The notes under the pieces are model-generated. The model had not been told where the DNA came from. It ran no database searches and worked only from the letters and a program-made list of their open reading frames with translations. A DNA stretch of 64,000 nt from Trametopsis cervina (lineage: Eukaryota; Basidiomycota; Agaricomycetes; Polyporales; Irpicaceae), in contig MU278368.1 in the NCBI GenBank assembly GCA_022385755.1, positions 180,198 through 244,197 on the forward strand, given 5' to 3'. Both the position numbers and the translations under genes were made by a program. This document shows, in pieces, positions 1 through 11,759 of this stretch (its first letter is position 1; each line of letters opens with the position of its first letter).

Positions 1-963
1 AACCGTGCGGTGCCAAACGGGTCCACGTACTGCAACGACACCGCCGCGATGACGCTCGTGACGAACCCGCGCCACATGACGTCTGTCGCGTGGCCGTCGA
101 GCTCTTCGAGCCCGAAGAGCACGCCGCCGAGCGGGGACCCGAAGGCGACGGAGACGCCGGCGGAGGCGGAGGCTGCTAGGAGGGTGCGTTTTTGCGCTGT
201 AGGGTGGGGTTAGTGGTGAGGGGAAAGGGTAGGGAAGGGTTGGTGTGTGGGTGGGTGTGGTGTGATGTGTGATGGAGGGAGGAGGACGTACATTCGGTTG
301 GGTTGAGCCTGAAGACCTTCGAGTATAGGTACGCCGTGCAGCATGCGACGTGTACCAGCGGGCCCTAGTCATTGACATTGTCAGCATCTCAGCCACCCAG
401 TACACGAAGTTGGAGCGTACCTCTTTGCCGAGGGAGAGCCCGGACGCGACTGCGAGCGCCAGCCCGAGGGCTTTTATGAGCAGCGTCCAGCCGCCTAGGA
501 ACGCGTCGAATACGTAGCCGCTTAGGATCTGTGGGGTTCGTGAACAAGTGAGAGTGAGAGTCAGAGGGGTGTAAGAGGCAGGGGATGGGAGGGGGCGTAC
601 GGCTTTTATCTCAGGGACTTGTGGGGTTGGTTAGTAAAATGCGCGGGGGATGGGAAAGGGAGGGGGGACGTACTTCCTGTGTGGAAAGCGCTGCATACTG
701 TAATTAGATGGAAGAAATAGGATGTGGGAGCGGGAGAGAGACGTACTAGGGCGCGTATGTTACGACGAGCACCGCGGCGCTCGTAGCCAGTGCGATCTAT
801 CCACGGCGCATGAGTGAGATTAAGAGGTCGACCGTGAGAGATGGGGTGGGAGGGCGTACGGAGAGAAGGATGTATATCCACGATTGGAGGAGGGACGAGC
901 CGAGTATGGACGAGACGTGCAGGTACTCGCTCCATGTCTGCCATTCGTGGCATACCTCGCCCA
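1..963 (-). CDS. CLC-type voltage-gated chloride channel/transporter, 5' part of gene (3' end outside window)
   Basis: Minus-strand exons at 963-860, 796-747, 690-674, 617-601, 528-421, 364-292 and 196-1 join in a continuous frame. They spell CLC hallmarks in order: the helix ending VTYAP, the YAFHTGIPEIKA selectivity stretch (fungal version of GSGIP), [21 protein letters not shown] (the GKEGP signature, split by an intron) and [19 protein letters not shown] proteins conduct chloride or exchange it for protons, in fungi mostly in Golgi/endosomal membranes (Gef1). Two of the exons are only 17 nt long. The C-terminal membrane half and CBS domains would lie left of position 1. The start codon and first exons, probably between 964 and about 1270, could not be resolved. 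Family call is very secure; the 5' end is not. Confidence 0.9.
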
Positions 964-3123
964 CTATCCAGCACGTACATTCTCAGCATTCGTGCAGCAC
1001 AGAGAGCAAGGAAGAAAAGAAGAGGGAGAGGGGTATAGACGCACCATCAAGCCCGCTACAGCACGTCACCTGGTTATAAAAGAACCCATACGCGCACCGG
1101 CCCTCGCGCAGATCGCCCAGCCTGTGCCCACCCCACCCATCAGCTTCAGCCACCCGTCTCCTCCATCAGAGGAAGAGCTCACCATCGGACAAGAACATCC
1201 AGCCATGCACCCGTCACACCAATACTAACCCCCGTACACACCATAACAAGCCACACACGCGCCGAGTCAAGTATGCGCCGCACGCTCCCCCTCCGACTAC
1301 TATGCGCATCTCGTTTGCGCTCGCGTTCTGCGGCCTCTTCGCGCTGCCAGTCGATAGTGCTCCCGTCTGCGTATGCTATTCGATCTGTACTACCAGCGGC
1401 CGCTGTTGTTGATGTGGGACGACCATGCTCGAGGAGCTCGAATGAGGATGAGCCGGATGATTCTGGCGGGTTTGTGGTGTCGGTTTGGCGGAACCATGGG
1501 AGTTGGTTCCTGTATATGTATGCGCGAGATTAGATAAGGATGAGTATAAGGGATGAGGAGGAGGGATACTGTACGCACAGAACGCGAGACATACTGCTTG
1601 CGTTGAGCAATGACGGAACGGACAATAATGTCACGATCACGACGGCGTATGTGGGAAGTCACGCGGACAGCGTCTTCGGAGTGATCCGGACGCCACCACG
1701 CCAGGGTTCTCCTTATGGAAGCACACAGCGATCTGTTCCTTGCCCTTCCACTTCCACTTCCACTCCTCCCGCCAACTTTGCTAGGATACCATTGACCTGT
1801 TGCATTGCACACATGCATATTGCGCAATACTCGCGGAAGGGGCAGCGTAAAGTTCACGCTGAAACTGCATCTCCTGAGTTGAGGCCCCATAGCCGGGTCG
1901 CTTCACGGTGCCGTACGAGTTAGTGCATCGAGGTGACAGGCCTCGGACGGCGTCTTGTCATGTGGTCCCGACAGGCGCAGCGTTGAGCCACGAACTTTGT
2001 GCACAAAGCAAATCCACGCAGTCGGGAATTTGAATACCCGGCAACACCCGAGACGAGCGAGGCAATGCGGTTTCCGTAGTGGGCGTGTGTGAGAAGACGG
2101 ATCGCCGCCACCCGCTGACGTCGCGCCTGCACTCACATAAAGCCTCTTTTCCTTGTTTCTGATAAGAGCCTCGTTTGCGAACAAAGGTGAGCGCGAATAC
2201 AAACTAATCGCGCGCTACACAGGGTTGTTATCGGTATCCACCTCCTTAGCTTATCGTCCTTCTTCCCTGCTGCTAACCAAACGACAAGTGAACACCGAGT
2301 GGCAAACACGCGTCGGCCGCGTCGACATCGAAAGGGCACTGACTGTGCGTTCCTCGGATGTCGTTGGCATGGCTCCTGCAAAGGTCCCCTCCATTGTCGT
2401 CGCCACGTCGTCGCCCCTCACACACGGCCGACCTACCCGAGCACTAAGCGTACAATTGACGACACGGGCGCCCTGCATGGAGCTGCGGTCGCCATTGCGC
2501 TGCCGACGGGGCCTTCGCGGACTTGCGACGCGCGTGCCAATGACGAGATGCCCACTTCTTGCGTACAGTGAGAGGCGGCGCGGGAGGTGCAATCAGCGGG
2601 GTATAAGTTTGTCTCCCAGATCCCCGCATTTCAGATCGCCGCTATTTGCTTTGTTCGCGCCAAACACAACACCGTCTCAGGCCACCTCCGTCTCGTCACT
2701 CGGAATGACGGTGGGAGCTCGCCAGTGCGGAAGCCCGCCCAGTCCCTCAGCAGGAACACATACATCCCCAAGCACACACACAAGCGTAGCCAAGTCCGCG
2801 AGGGGACGCATTACGCTCGCGGCGCGGGTGGAGACAGAGGGGCTTGGTGGTTCGAAGAGGCCGTCGCCCCCGTCGTGCGAATCTCGCGGACAATCTCGCT
2901 TCTTCGCCTCGACCCTGAGCTCGCAATTTTAAGTTAGTGAGTCTCGCAGCAGCGTCAATCCATCGCGATTTGATGGCTGGCTCCCCTTTACCTTCCCCTC
3001 GCCCACCCTCGCCCCCCGCCGCACGTTACCCTACTCATATTTGACCGCACACACACGCACACTCACACCACCCTCTTCCCTTCCCTTTTCACCACTACCA
3101 CCACCACTACCGCTACCACCACC
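964..3123. other. Stretch without an assignable gene
   Basis: Probably holds the unresolved 5' exons and promoter of the CLC gene in its first 300 bases. Open frames exist beyond that, the longest 2153-2932 on the plus strand, but none shows a recognisable domain, a convincing start or conserved-looking splice structure. I see no RNA gene or mobile element. Confidence 0.5.
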
Positions 3124-4269
3124 ATGACTAACCCCCGACTGTAAGTGCTCTTCTCCCTCGCGCTCATTTCATTTCCGCGGAGAAGCTCATCATGTGCGGC
3201 GCACGGTAGAACGAGAGGCACCGCCGGCGGGCCGAGTGGAAGCCACGACGACGAGGTATGTCCCCCTCGCCACGACATGCGCAGCGTCACTAGAGCTCAT
3301 TGTGCGCAGCCCATGCAAGTGGACGACGTTAGCCCCCAGAGCACGTATGTCCCTCTGTCCCCCTCGCCTCCTATTCCCCCCTCTGACCATCTTTCTCCCT
3401 TCAGCCCCAAACCCTCGCCACCGCCCGCCCCGTAAGTCCCTCTTCTCCCTCTTCTCCCTCTCCTTCCCCCTTCGCCCCCTTTCCCCCTCCCCCTTTGCAT
3501 CCCCCCTCTGTCTATCTACCTAAACTAACCCCCTCATAGCACCCACCCCCGCCGCCTCACCGCCACCCAACAAGACCACTTCAAACGCATGAGCGCCGAC
3601 GCGCTCGTGCACATCATAAGCCCCCAACTCGTCAGCTGCAACCGCTGCGGCGTCGAGATCAAGCTCTCGCGCAAGAGCTTGTATGATCCGTTTCATTGGA
3701 TGCAGCATCGCGATCGGTGTTTGAGGAAGCCTGTTGAGACGAGGGTTGTGGAGGTTGTGGAGGTGGAGGAAGTGGAGGAAGAAGTGAACGAGGAGGCGGA
3801 GGGGAAGGAGGAGGAGAGGGAGGAGGAGACAAGGTGGCAGAGGACGAGCAACACGAAGAAGACGCGCGTGCGCTCGGACACCGCGAGTCGCGAGGGCACG
3901 CCTGCGCTCGTCACCTCAGACGACCAATTCACATCCAGTCCCGACAGCGTCGACCTTCCCCTCCCACACTCCCCCGCCCTTTCCCTTCCCCCTTCCCTCC
4001 CTTCCACGTACTCTCCCTCCCATTCCCATTCGTACCCACTATCGTTCGACTCCCCGCGGATGTCCGCAACCCATTCCCTCTCGACTCAAGCGTTCCAGCG
4101 CGTCCAGCAATGGACGTTAAGAGATATCGATGAGCCGTTTTTCGAGCTCGGCGAGCCGTACGGCTCCGGCGGCTATGGAGGCTACGGGGGATATGGAGGA
4201 TACAGTGGATGTGATGAGCGCATGTTGGTGACGTTCGAGGAGAGTCAGGTGCGCGGGACGTGCCAGTGA
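3124..4269 (+). CDS. Uncharacterised protein with one C-x2-C-x16-W-x2-H-x3-C zinc-type motif
   Basis: The main exon (about 3540-4269) encodes one putative zinc-binding module, CNRCG ... W-MQ-H-RDR-C, with spacing C-x2-C-x16-W-x2-H-x3-C. An acidic Glu/Val-rich stretch follows, then a Ser/Pro-rich low-complexity region and a Gly-Tyr repeat (GGYGGYGGYGGY) near the C terminus. The same motif, with identical spacing, occurs twice in the gene at 37079-38740, so it is a real module. The start at 3124 (ATG ACT AAC CCC, followed by a GTAAGT donor) is plausible; the small exons between 3139 and 3540 are not firmly placed. A nuclear DNA- or protein-binding role is inference from the zinc ligands only. 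Confidence 0.6.
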
Positions 4270-5557
4270 ACCCGCCTTTCCTCCTCCTCCTCCACTCCTC
4301 CCTCATCCCCTGTCCCATTCTATCTTCCCTCCTCGTCTTCGAGAGGGCGAGGTTGAAAGAAGACGAAGACGAAGACGATCTACCGAGGAAGATTTCTTGT
4401 TTGATTCTGCTGTGTACCACCACCCGCCACCCGCCTCTCGCCTTACTGCTATCTCGCTTTTATTCTTCCTCACTGTGACTATCGTACATCAGACCCCTGC
4501 TATTGCTTTCCCTCGTTCTGCTCCACCCTGTCCAGTTTTGTCACCAACCACCCGAAATGTACTCTATCGCTCTCCTTTATTTGTTCTCCCCGTCAACGCT
4601 ACGCTTCGCTATACGCTACATTCGTATTCTTTCCTGTGCATACACCCACTTGCTTTGCCCCTGCACCTCATCTCCTCTCAATCCCTTTTCTTTTTCTTGT
4701 CGATAGATTCACGTTTTCCGTCTCTCCTCTCCTCCTCTTTCCATTTCTCGTTGCATATCTTACCACCCAGCTTTCTTGTATAATCCCACACCCACCGTCT
4801 AACCGGTCGGGCCAGGACCGCTCTCATCTTCAGTCACTAGTGTCGTACCGTATATCGTGTCAGTCAGTCAGTCAGCCGCTGTTGTAGTGTACGCATACAT
4901 CCCCAAAATGTGTCTCCTTTCTTGGAAAACAAAATCCCATCTTTCATCCCCTTCCTTCCCTTTGTGCTCTGCGTTCCAGTATCTCATGTATCCCTTCCTG
5001 GAGTTTCGCCGCACTGACACTCCGACACCCTGACACTTTTCTGCGTACTGACCCTGCACGTTCCCACAGATCCACTTCAGGCCATATCCGCCCTTTCTAC
5101 ACTCCCGGCTCAACAATTGTAGCCTCTACTGACGACTCCTCTAACACACACAGACCCTGTCTTGCCGTTTCCCACAGATCCACTTCAGGCCATCCCCGCC
5201 CTGCGCGCACCCTGGATCATAGTCACGCGGGTACGTGCTCCGCCCACCAAGAGCCTCGTATTGTACTGTATGACGGCAGTATCCCACGAAAATTTTCACG
5301 CACACCCTGACACCACCACCGAAACTGACAGCTCACGTACGCGTTTCACTGATCCTAACTCCCCACAGGCGCAGGCGCAGGCCGCCCGAACGAAAGAGCC
5401 GACAAACGCAGGGTGACATCTGGGCATGATAACAGCGCTAGACTAGCGGGGACTACAACCAATTGTATAACCAATCGCGGGCGGGCGGGCGCACTACGCT
5501 ACGATACGATACGATACGCGGGCGCACTACGCGCATACAATACGCTGCGCGCGGACG
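4270..5557. other. Pyrimidine-rich intergenic region with short repeats
   Basis: 4270-4880 is strongly pyrimidine-rich on the plus strand and holds no convincing gene. A near-identical sequence of about 34 bases (core CAGATCCACTTCAGGCCAT) occurs at about 5062-5095 and again at 5168-5201. Around 5486-5531 a GCGGGCGCACTACG unit occurs twice, flanking a GATAC microsatellite. Confidence 0.5.
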
Positions 5558-7247
5558 CTATATGTCGAGCGGCGGCCGCACGACCCCACTCTCGAGCATC
5601 CTCTGCACGGTCGCGTCCTCGCTCGCGCGTGTGCCTCTGTGACGTCAAGTCAGGGAAGAAAAGGAGGCATCAAGAAAGAGGGACTCACAAAACGGCGCGC
5701 ACGACGTCACGCAGGATGCTTCCGCTCGGAAGCTCGATCTTCTCGAGCCCGGGGAGCGGGTCTGCGCGCGTTGGACCTACGTTGAGCATTAGGACGGGTT
5801 TCTTCAGGTCTAACGCGTGTTTCAGGAGTCTACAGACGCGAGGGCGGTCAGTTCGGCGCGACGGAAAGGGAGGGAAAAGCGCACCGGAAGGCGGAGTAGG
5901 TGGCGAGCGTTGTGCCGATGAGGAAGAGCCTGTCGCACGTCTCTACATGTGCGTACCTGGACGCACAAATCGTTCAGCCAAGGGGATGAGCGTGGAAGGT
6001 ACGGGACCACTCACGAGAGATCGCGCACTTCGGGGCGGAGGGACTCTCCGAAGAATATGAGATCTGGTTTGAGCTACATCGCAGAAAACGCAAATGAAAA
6101 TCAAAGAGAAGGAAGGTCACGCTGGGTCAAAACTCCCGCTAGCACGAAGATAACGAAGAAGGGGGACGCACGACGGAGTTTCGTCTGTCTTCTAGCAGAC
6201 AGTCCGGACATTCAGGCACCTTGAACGTGTCGTATCGCACGCCCTCGAGCGCGACCTGCAGGATCCGCCCGTCGGTACATATACGATACAACTAGCGGCG
6301 GCACTTAGGCTTAGGCACTGGCACTCACGTCTCCGTCCGGGTTCGTGCGCGGCTTTTGGCCTGTCGCTTCTAGCTCGTCTGCGTATGCTTTCCATTGTGG
6401 GTTCGCGGCTGAGAGCCGGTCTTGGAATGTTAGGCGGTCGACCACGTGTCCGTGGCTGCATTTCACTTTCTACATGATGACACTTCTTGTTAGAGCGTCT
6501 CCCTCCGTGATCTGTCTATGGTATATGGCTCACGTGCAGGGTACCGTGTAGTTCCAGTATGCGTTGTTGCAACGTGTGTTCGTCCCAAACGCCCGAGAGA
6601 GATTTGTGATGCAGCCCATCGACGTTCTGCGTGATGAGGTTGCCGATGACGGATGTGTATTGTAGCGCTGCGAGCGCGTAGTGTGTTGTGTTGGGCAGAG
6701 CTTCTGTCACGGGTTTGTACCCAAGGTAGGAGCGTAACCTGCGCGTCGAGTTCTGTGAAATAGCATGAACGAACGACAGGGTGCACGTACCAGTAGCGCT
6801 GACTACATGCATGCTGCAGCGTAAGCGTGCAAAACGAGATAAGGTTATGACATACCGGAACGCGAACCCCTTCTCTGTCTCATCAACCACCTCCTGGTAC
6901 TACAAACACCCACAATGAGCCTCTCTCCCATCACACACCACGCCCAGACGAACAACGCACAAAAATAGGCCTACCGGACCGCGCCCATACTCATCAGGCC
7001 CGGCCCAACAAACTCCTCAGGAGCACATACACACGCACTTATAGTTCGGGTTCAGATACCGCCCGTTCTCGCCGCGGTACGCGCGGATGCCCGAGTCGAC
7101 GCTGACGCCTGCACCTGTGATGCACGCGACGTTGCCTGGGGAGAGAAACGCAGCGATGCGCTCTATGGCCGCGCTGGGTGTGATTGTGCGCGCTGGGGAG
7201 GTCGCGGAGAGGACGGTCTTTGGGATTGAGGGGACGGATATTCGCAT
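5558..7247 (-). CDS. SIRT4-type mitochondrial sirtuin (NAD-dependent lysine deacylase)
   Basis: Eleven exons keep phase: 7247-7039, 6970-6961, 6899-6856, 6802-6791, 6738-6534, 6469-6329, 6255-6172, 6073-6015, 5956-5885, 5829-5689 and 5636-5558, giving 351 residues. Visible in order: GAGVSVDSGIRAYRG (NAD-binding, about residue 45), NPNYKPIF, RQRYWLRSYLGY, LITQNVDGLH, the catalytic histidine in ELHGTLH, zinc ligands in KVKCSHGH and VPECPDC, IFFGESL and the late NAD-binding IGTTLATYSAF. The NYKP/RQRYW/IFFGE set is the SIRT4 class, known as mitochondrial ADP-ribosyltransferase/deacylases. Exons 2 and 4 are 10 and 12 nt. The N terminus is compatible with mitochondrial import, but this is not proven. 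Divergent from PEX7, with 328 bp between start codons. Confidence 0.93.
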
Positions 7248-7575
7248 TAGTAGAGTCTGTAGGATACTCGCGTCGTCGGCAATATTAACCTATCAAGCCC
7301 CGTAGCATAAGTGCGGGTGATATACGAGCTCGATGTCAACGTACCACAGCAGTGTATAAAGTCTATGAAGTCTATGAAGGAGTCAACGGACGTAGCAAGA
7401 CAGCTGCAAGGCGGCGACCGCGCTGACTGTTCAGAGAGGATCGTGGCGCCGACGACGCGCGCCCGATCACAACTCAATATCGAGATCTAGTGGTTGCACG
7501 TGATAACGGGTGGCGGGTGTAGATGCGCCACCGCTGCCTCCGGGTCGCTTTCATATTGACCACGACCACCAAAGC
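7248..7575. promoter_or_regulatory. Shared intergenic region between sirtuin and PEX7
   Basis: Only 328 bp separate the two divergent start codons, so both core promoters must lie here. I could not identify a clear TATA box or a known binding site. Confidence 0.5.
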
Positions 7576-8866
7576 ATGAACAGACCACCGCCATCCGTAC
7601 TTCAGACCCCAGGATTTGCGCACTATGGCATGGCATGGTCGCCCTTCCATAGCGGTCGTTTGGCCGTCGCGTCATCCGCTAACTACGGCCTGGTGGGCAA
7701 CGGACGACTGCATCTGACCTCGCTTGGAGTGGGACCTGTCGGCCAACCAGCACTCAACCTCGAAAAACAGTGCGTCTCAGCAATCCACGATGCTATGAGA
7801 GCCGATGCTGACCGCTTGTTGTCATGCAAGGTACGATACGCAGGACGGGCTGTACGACGTAGCGTGGTCCGAGATCCACGAGAACCAGCTGGTGACGGCG
7901 TCGGGCGATGGGTCGATCAAGCTGTGGGACGTGATGATCAACGTATGACGCCCGCGTGCACGCGTTACACCGCGTCAGACTCATAAGTAATACAAAGTGC
8001 CTCTAGGACCTCCCCATTTTGGCGTGGCACGAGCACACGCGCGAGGTCTTCTCGGTTGACTGGTCGAACATCAAGAAGGATCTGTTCATCTCGTCGTCGT
8101 GGGACGGCACAGTCAGATTAGTACGGCAGTAGCTCTACTCAGTGATCAGCTGCGTCTGACCCTGTACACAGTGGTCTCCGGAGAGAAGACGGTCCATAAC
8201 CTCTCTACAAGCGCACTCCTCCTGCGTCTATCAAGCCCTGTTCTCTCCGCACCAGCCGGACGTAGTAGCCACCTGCTCAACAGATGGTACGGTGAAGATT
8301 TTCGACCTGCGCACACCCACCTATGCCCCGACAACAAACAGCTTCACGAACCCCGTCGCGGCCGCGGCGCTCACGATCCCGGCGTCCGGGACGGAGATCC
8401 TGTCGATCGACTGGAATAAGTATCGGCCATTCACACTCGTCAGCGGCGGCGTGGACAAGATGGTCAAGGTTTGGGACTGCAGGATGGTCAGACTCGCGCC
8501 CGACTCTGCGGCGCAGCAGACGCAGCAGGTCGGTGGGCTGTGTGAGAGCCAGATGGCGGGGCATGAATGGGCTGTAAGGAAGGTTCAATGGAGTCCACAT
8601 CGGCCAGACGTGCTCGCCAGCGCGAGTTATGACATGACGTGCCGCGTGTCAGTGCTTCTTCTTAATCGGATATCGTCTCCGTAATTACTGACCAGCGTTT
8701 GTCCTGTAGATGGTCGACCAATGCGAGCCTGGATGGGCGTGGTCACCTGTTGCACATCCATGACCCTCATACAGAGTTTGTAGTCGGCTGTGCATGGTCG
8801 CTGTATACGGAAGGCCTCCTTGCGAGCTGTAGTTGGGATTGTAGAGTGAACGTGTTCCGCATATGA
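7576..8866 (+). CDS. PEX7: Peroxin-7, PTS2 peroxisomal import receptor
   Basis: Exons 7576-7769, 7831-7942, 8007-8120, 8172-8647 and 8710-8866 keep phase and give 350 residues, close to the usual PEX7 length. The N terminus ([16 protein letters not shown], then [20 protein letters not shown]) is the PEX7 signature. WD40 repeats follow: [20 protein letters not shown] with [49 protein letters not shown] with [12 protein letters not shown], and [13 protein letters not shown] at the end. PEX7 binds the N-terminal PTS2 signal of matrix enzymes in the cytosol and delivers them to the peroxisomal docking complex with a PEX20/PEX5-type co-receptor. Copies of its last exon occur elsewhere in the window. 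Confidence 0.96.
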
Positions 8867-10170
8867 GCGTGTGTATTTTGGGACGCGTATGGTTAAGGTT
8901 CTGATAACGAGTAATGCAACGAAGGTTCTTTCATGCATGGAGGGTTAATAATTTTTGACGAAGGGCCCGCTATTGGCGCGGAATTTGTCCTGGTCTCTTT
9001 ATTTGTCTCTTTCTCTTTGTCTCTTTCTTTGCTTCTTTGCCTCCAATGCACCGCTACAGCCGCTCGCCAAACGATAGAGGGGTCGCGATGCAAACATACA
9101 CAAGCAGGCTCAGTCGGTGGGAGAATATTGGCACGTGCTTACGTGTATTGTGGTGTTCTCATTCATCGTCCGTACATGCGGCAGGCGGCGGCACGAAGCT
9201 GACTTCGAAGCCAAATGGATCGCTCAGCAGCGGGACTCCGTGCGTGTGAGTTTTATCACACGTACTGCAGTCTCGAGCCAGACGTTCGCGCCAAGAGAAG
9301 TTCCCGTGAGGAAAAGGCAAGTTGGCACGGTTGCCTCTTCGGGACCGGGGAAACACGCTCCAGAAAGGGAAATCGCTTTGGATTGCCTTATACGGTCGAA
9401 CGTCTGGCTCGAGATCGCATCCCACCCATCTATCGCTGGGTAAGCAGCCGTACCGAACGAAACTACCAGAACAGGCCGGAGCGGGGCGCGAGAGAATGTC
9501 TGGGCACAAGACTCACTGGCTAAGCTGCTGGGTTACGAACAAGTGGGCATCTGGAAGATAAACGGCGATAGCGAGACTCTACTCGAAACTACCGTACCTC
9601 GAATGATTGCTTGTCATAGACGCGCTGAGGAAAGTAGGTTGGTGCAAATGCAAAAGAAGGCACGTCGTAGATTGATTATGAGATGCATCTGGGATACGAC
9701 AAGTACAATAATGACCCGCCGTAATACAGGCATTGGTCTTCAACGCCACCTCATGGCCCGTAGGAAATACCAACTCATGCGGCTGTGGTAAGGTTGTGTC
9801 ATGCACTGTGATGTCTAACATCGGTGCAATACAAAATTCATCAGGATGCTCATGTGTTTTCCAAGTACATGACTGTCACTTCTCTCTGTATTGGCCTCAC
9901 CGCATCATGGCAGGATGGTTGACGTCCATCGGAGCTGGGGGACTGCCTCGTCACTTCTTCCTGTGTTAGTATTCCCGCCGCATCATGGCAGCACGATTAC
10001 CTTCCTTTTGACTCGGGATTACCTTTCCTTACACCCCTCGAGATTATCTCGTTCCGTGGACACCGCGAAAATCTTGAATGCCCACCCCCCCCTGGCCCAT
10101 CTCCCGGGTTGCCAAACGTATAAGAATTCCAGGTAGCACATCTATCCCCAAGTCGACCTGTAAACTCACC
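8867..10170. other. Intergenic region with no recognisable gene
   Basis: Short open frames only. It contains a perfect 18-bp inverted repeat (9271-9288 and 9397-9414), listed separately. Confidence 0.5.
9271..9414. repeat. Perfect 18-bp inverted repeat with 108-bp loop
   Basis: TCTCGAGCCAGACGTTCG at 9271-9288 is the exact reverse complement of 9397-9414. The loop contains a smaller AGGCAA/TTGCCT hairpin. No flanking target duplication is evident, so this may be a foldback element remnant or a structured transcript. Confidence 0.6.
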
Positions 10171-11028
10171 ATGCTCACCTCTATGCACCGCGAGCGCGTA
10201 GGCAGCCCAAACCGCTATGATATCGAGCGAGGCCATCGTGCTGTCCCAGCAGGTGCCGACGGACATATCGCGCCAGCGGATGGCGGAGCGCCATCTTACA
10301 CTCAACCTCCACCGTCGATCAAACTGTCTCCATATCACTTCCTGAATATCTCCATCATCTTCGCCTTTGGTTGTTGGAAAGCCGTCGCCTCATACCGTGG
10401 CCAAGCGACGCTACCCATCACACTGGACATGCTCGTGGGCACCATTCTCCCTCTAGTGTACGTATGTTGAGACGCCTTACCGTGCCAAGCTGACCGCACG
10501 AAAATCGCAATAGCATGGTGATACTCGGTCTGTGTGCCCGCAAATTTCCATCCTGCCTTAAGTGGTTCTTCGACTTCGACTTCTTAGATCTTCTTCGACG
10601 TTTCGTTCAACGAACCATGCGACGCCGTGTTAGCGCCGGAGAGGAATACTCCGCCTCTACCAGCCCGGCTGAATCTGTCTGGACTGATTCGGATGTGGAG
10701 GGCTCTCTCAACGTAGGCACCACCAAGAAACTCTTTTAGCCAGAGACCGACCTATTTATTTTGCTTTGGCCATACATATGCAGGTTGCAATGCCGGTATC
10801 CTCCCGCTATGAGGTTCTGACACCTTACGGTTATCAAGCAAGAGGGGCAGAGAATACAGACTACGAAGTCAGAGTAGGTATCCAGTCTTATCTTGACCAC
10901 TTATGCACTAAAAATTCTATCTGCAGGTCAAATTCGGGACCCATCGACGTCTGCGGCGTGGTATAATGCGGCGAACAACCACTCCATTGCAAGCCCCTCT
11001 TCCTTTACCGGCTACTACATCCGACTAG
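10171..11028 (+). CDS. Uncharacterised small membrane protein, copy 1 of a paralogue pair
   Basis: Exons 10171-10457, 10514-10694, 10784-10873 and 10927-11028 keep phase, giving 219 residues. I do not recognise the family. It has a Pro-rich N-terminal part, a hydrophobic stretch starting in SPYHFLNISIIFAF (about residues 55-75), then DMLVGTILPLV and VILGLCARKF, followed by an aromatic/basic segment (DLLRRFVQR), and ends with a basic tail (RRLRRGIMRRTT). Two membrane passes seem likely. The gene at 45081-45896 is a paralogue with identical lengths for exons 2, 3 and 4 (181, 90, 102 nt), which strongly supports the exon model. Start chosen because M-x-T-x-MH-x-ER-x-G is shared with the paralogue. 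Confidence 0.75.
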
Positions 11029-11236
11029 ATGCTGCTCCTACCGGCGATCAGCTCTACAGCCTGACGCCATACATAGCCTAGCTATTGTAGGACACGTAAC
11101 CACTTCTCTATCTCCCAATTCGCCATACTTCTATGCTTTCATCTCCCTTGTCATACTCTGATTTCTCTCTGCTGTACTTCGGTGTTTTCATCTCGCTCGC
11201 CATGCTTTCGTTATACCTTATTTTATCATGGCCCTA

Positions 11237-11360
11237 CCTAGCTGAATTTACAGATACCCTCTGCTGAAAGTATTGGTCTATTTCTAGAACCTGTATGTAA
11301 CCATGTTATTTCCTAGCTGAATTCCCAGATGCCTCCCGCTGGAAGTAGTGGTTTATTGCT
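11237..11360 (+). repeat. Two direct copies of a ~48-bp sequence
   Basis: A segment beginning CCTAGCTGAATT at about 11237-11284 recurs at about 11313-11360 with a handful of differences. Non-coding. Confidence 0.6.
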
Positions 11361-11479
11361 CCGAGCCATCGCTGCGTCAAATCCAGGCCTACTTCATGGA
11401 TTTTCCTCGCTTACTCACTACCCTGCATACTAGCTCAGCCCGATTCCTTCACTTCAGGGGTATTCGAGCAATGTAGAGG

Positions 11480-11624
11480 ATGCGAGCTTAGACAGGCACG
11501 GCCATCTACGGCCCATATACGAAATTTGTGGTCTGCTGCGCATAGTCACTGTATGCAGAAGGTCTCCTTTCTCGCTATGGTTAGGATTGTAGAGTGAATG
11601 TGCTCCGCATATGAGCGTGTGTAT
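11480..11624 (+). pseudogene. Duplicated PEX7 last-exon fragment, copy A
   Basis: About 145 bp match the PEX7 segment from about 8720 to 8877 (last exon, stop codon and start of the 3' UTR). Shared anchors include the GATTGTAGAGTGAA block and the run from TCCGCATATGAGCGTG into the UTR, with scattered substitutions and small indels between. It includes sequence 3' of the stop codon and has no start, so it is a decayed genomic fragment rather than a gene. Confidence 0.85.
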
Positions 11625-11759
11625 CGTAGGTGAAGTCAGGCTTGTCAACGGACGATCTTAGTAGTGATCTTCGCTTCTTGCCTTTTTTATCTTCGGTCTC
11701 TTCCGCGCGCTAGCGCCCGACGTTTAGTGTCTTCTCTGCCCTCAGTCATTTTCGTTTAT

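Noticed and set aside
2153..2932. Plus-strand open frame of 259 codons
   Set aside because: No recognisable domain, skewed composition and overlapping frames of similar quality; GC-rich DNA gives such frames by chance.
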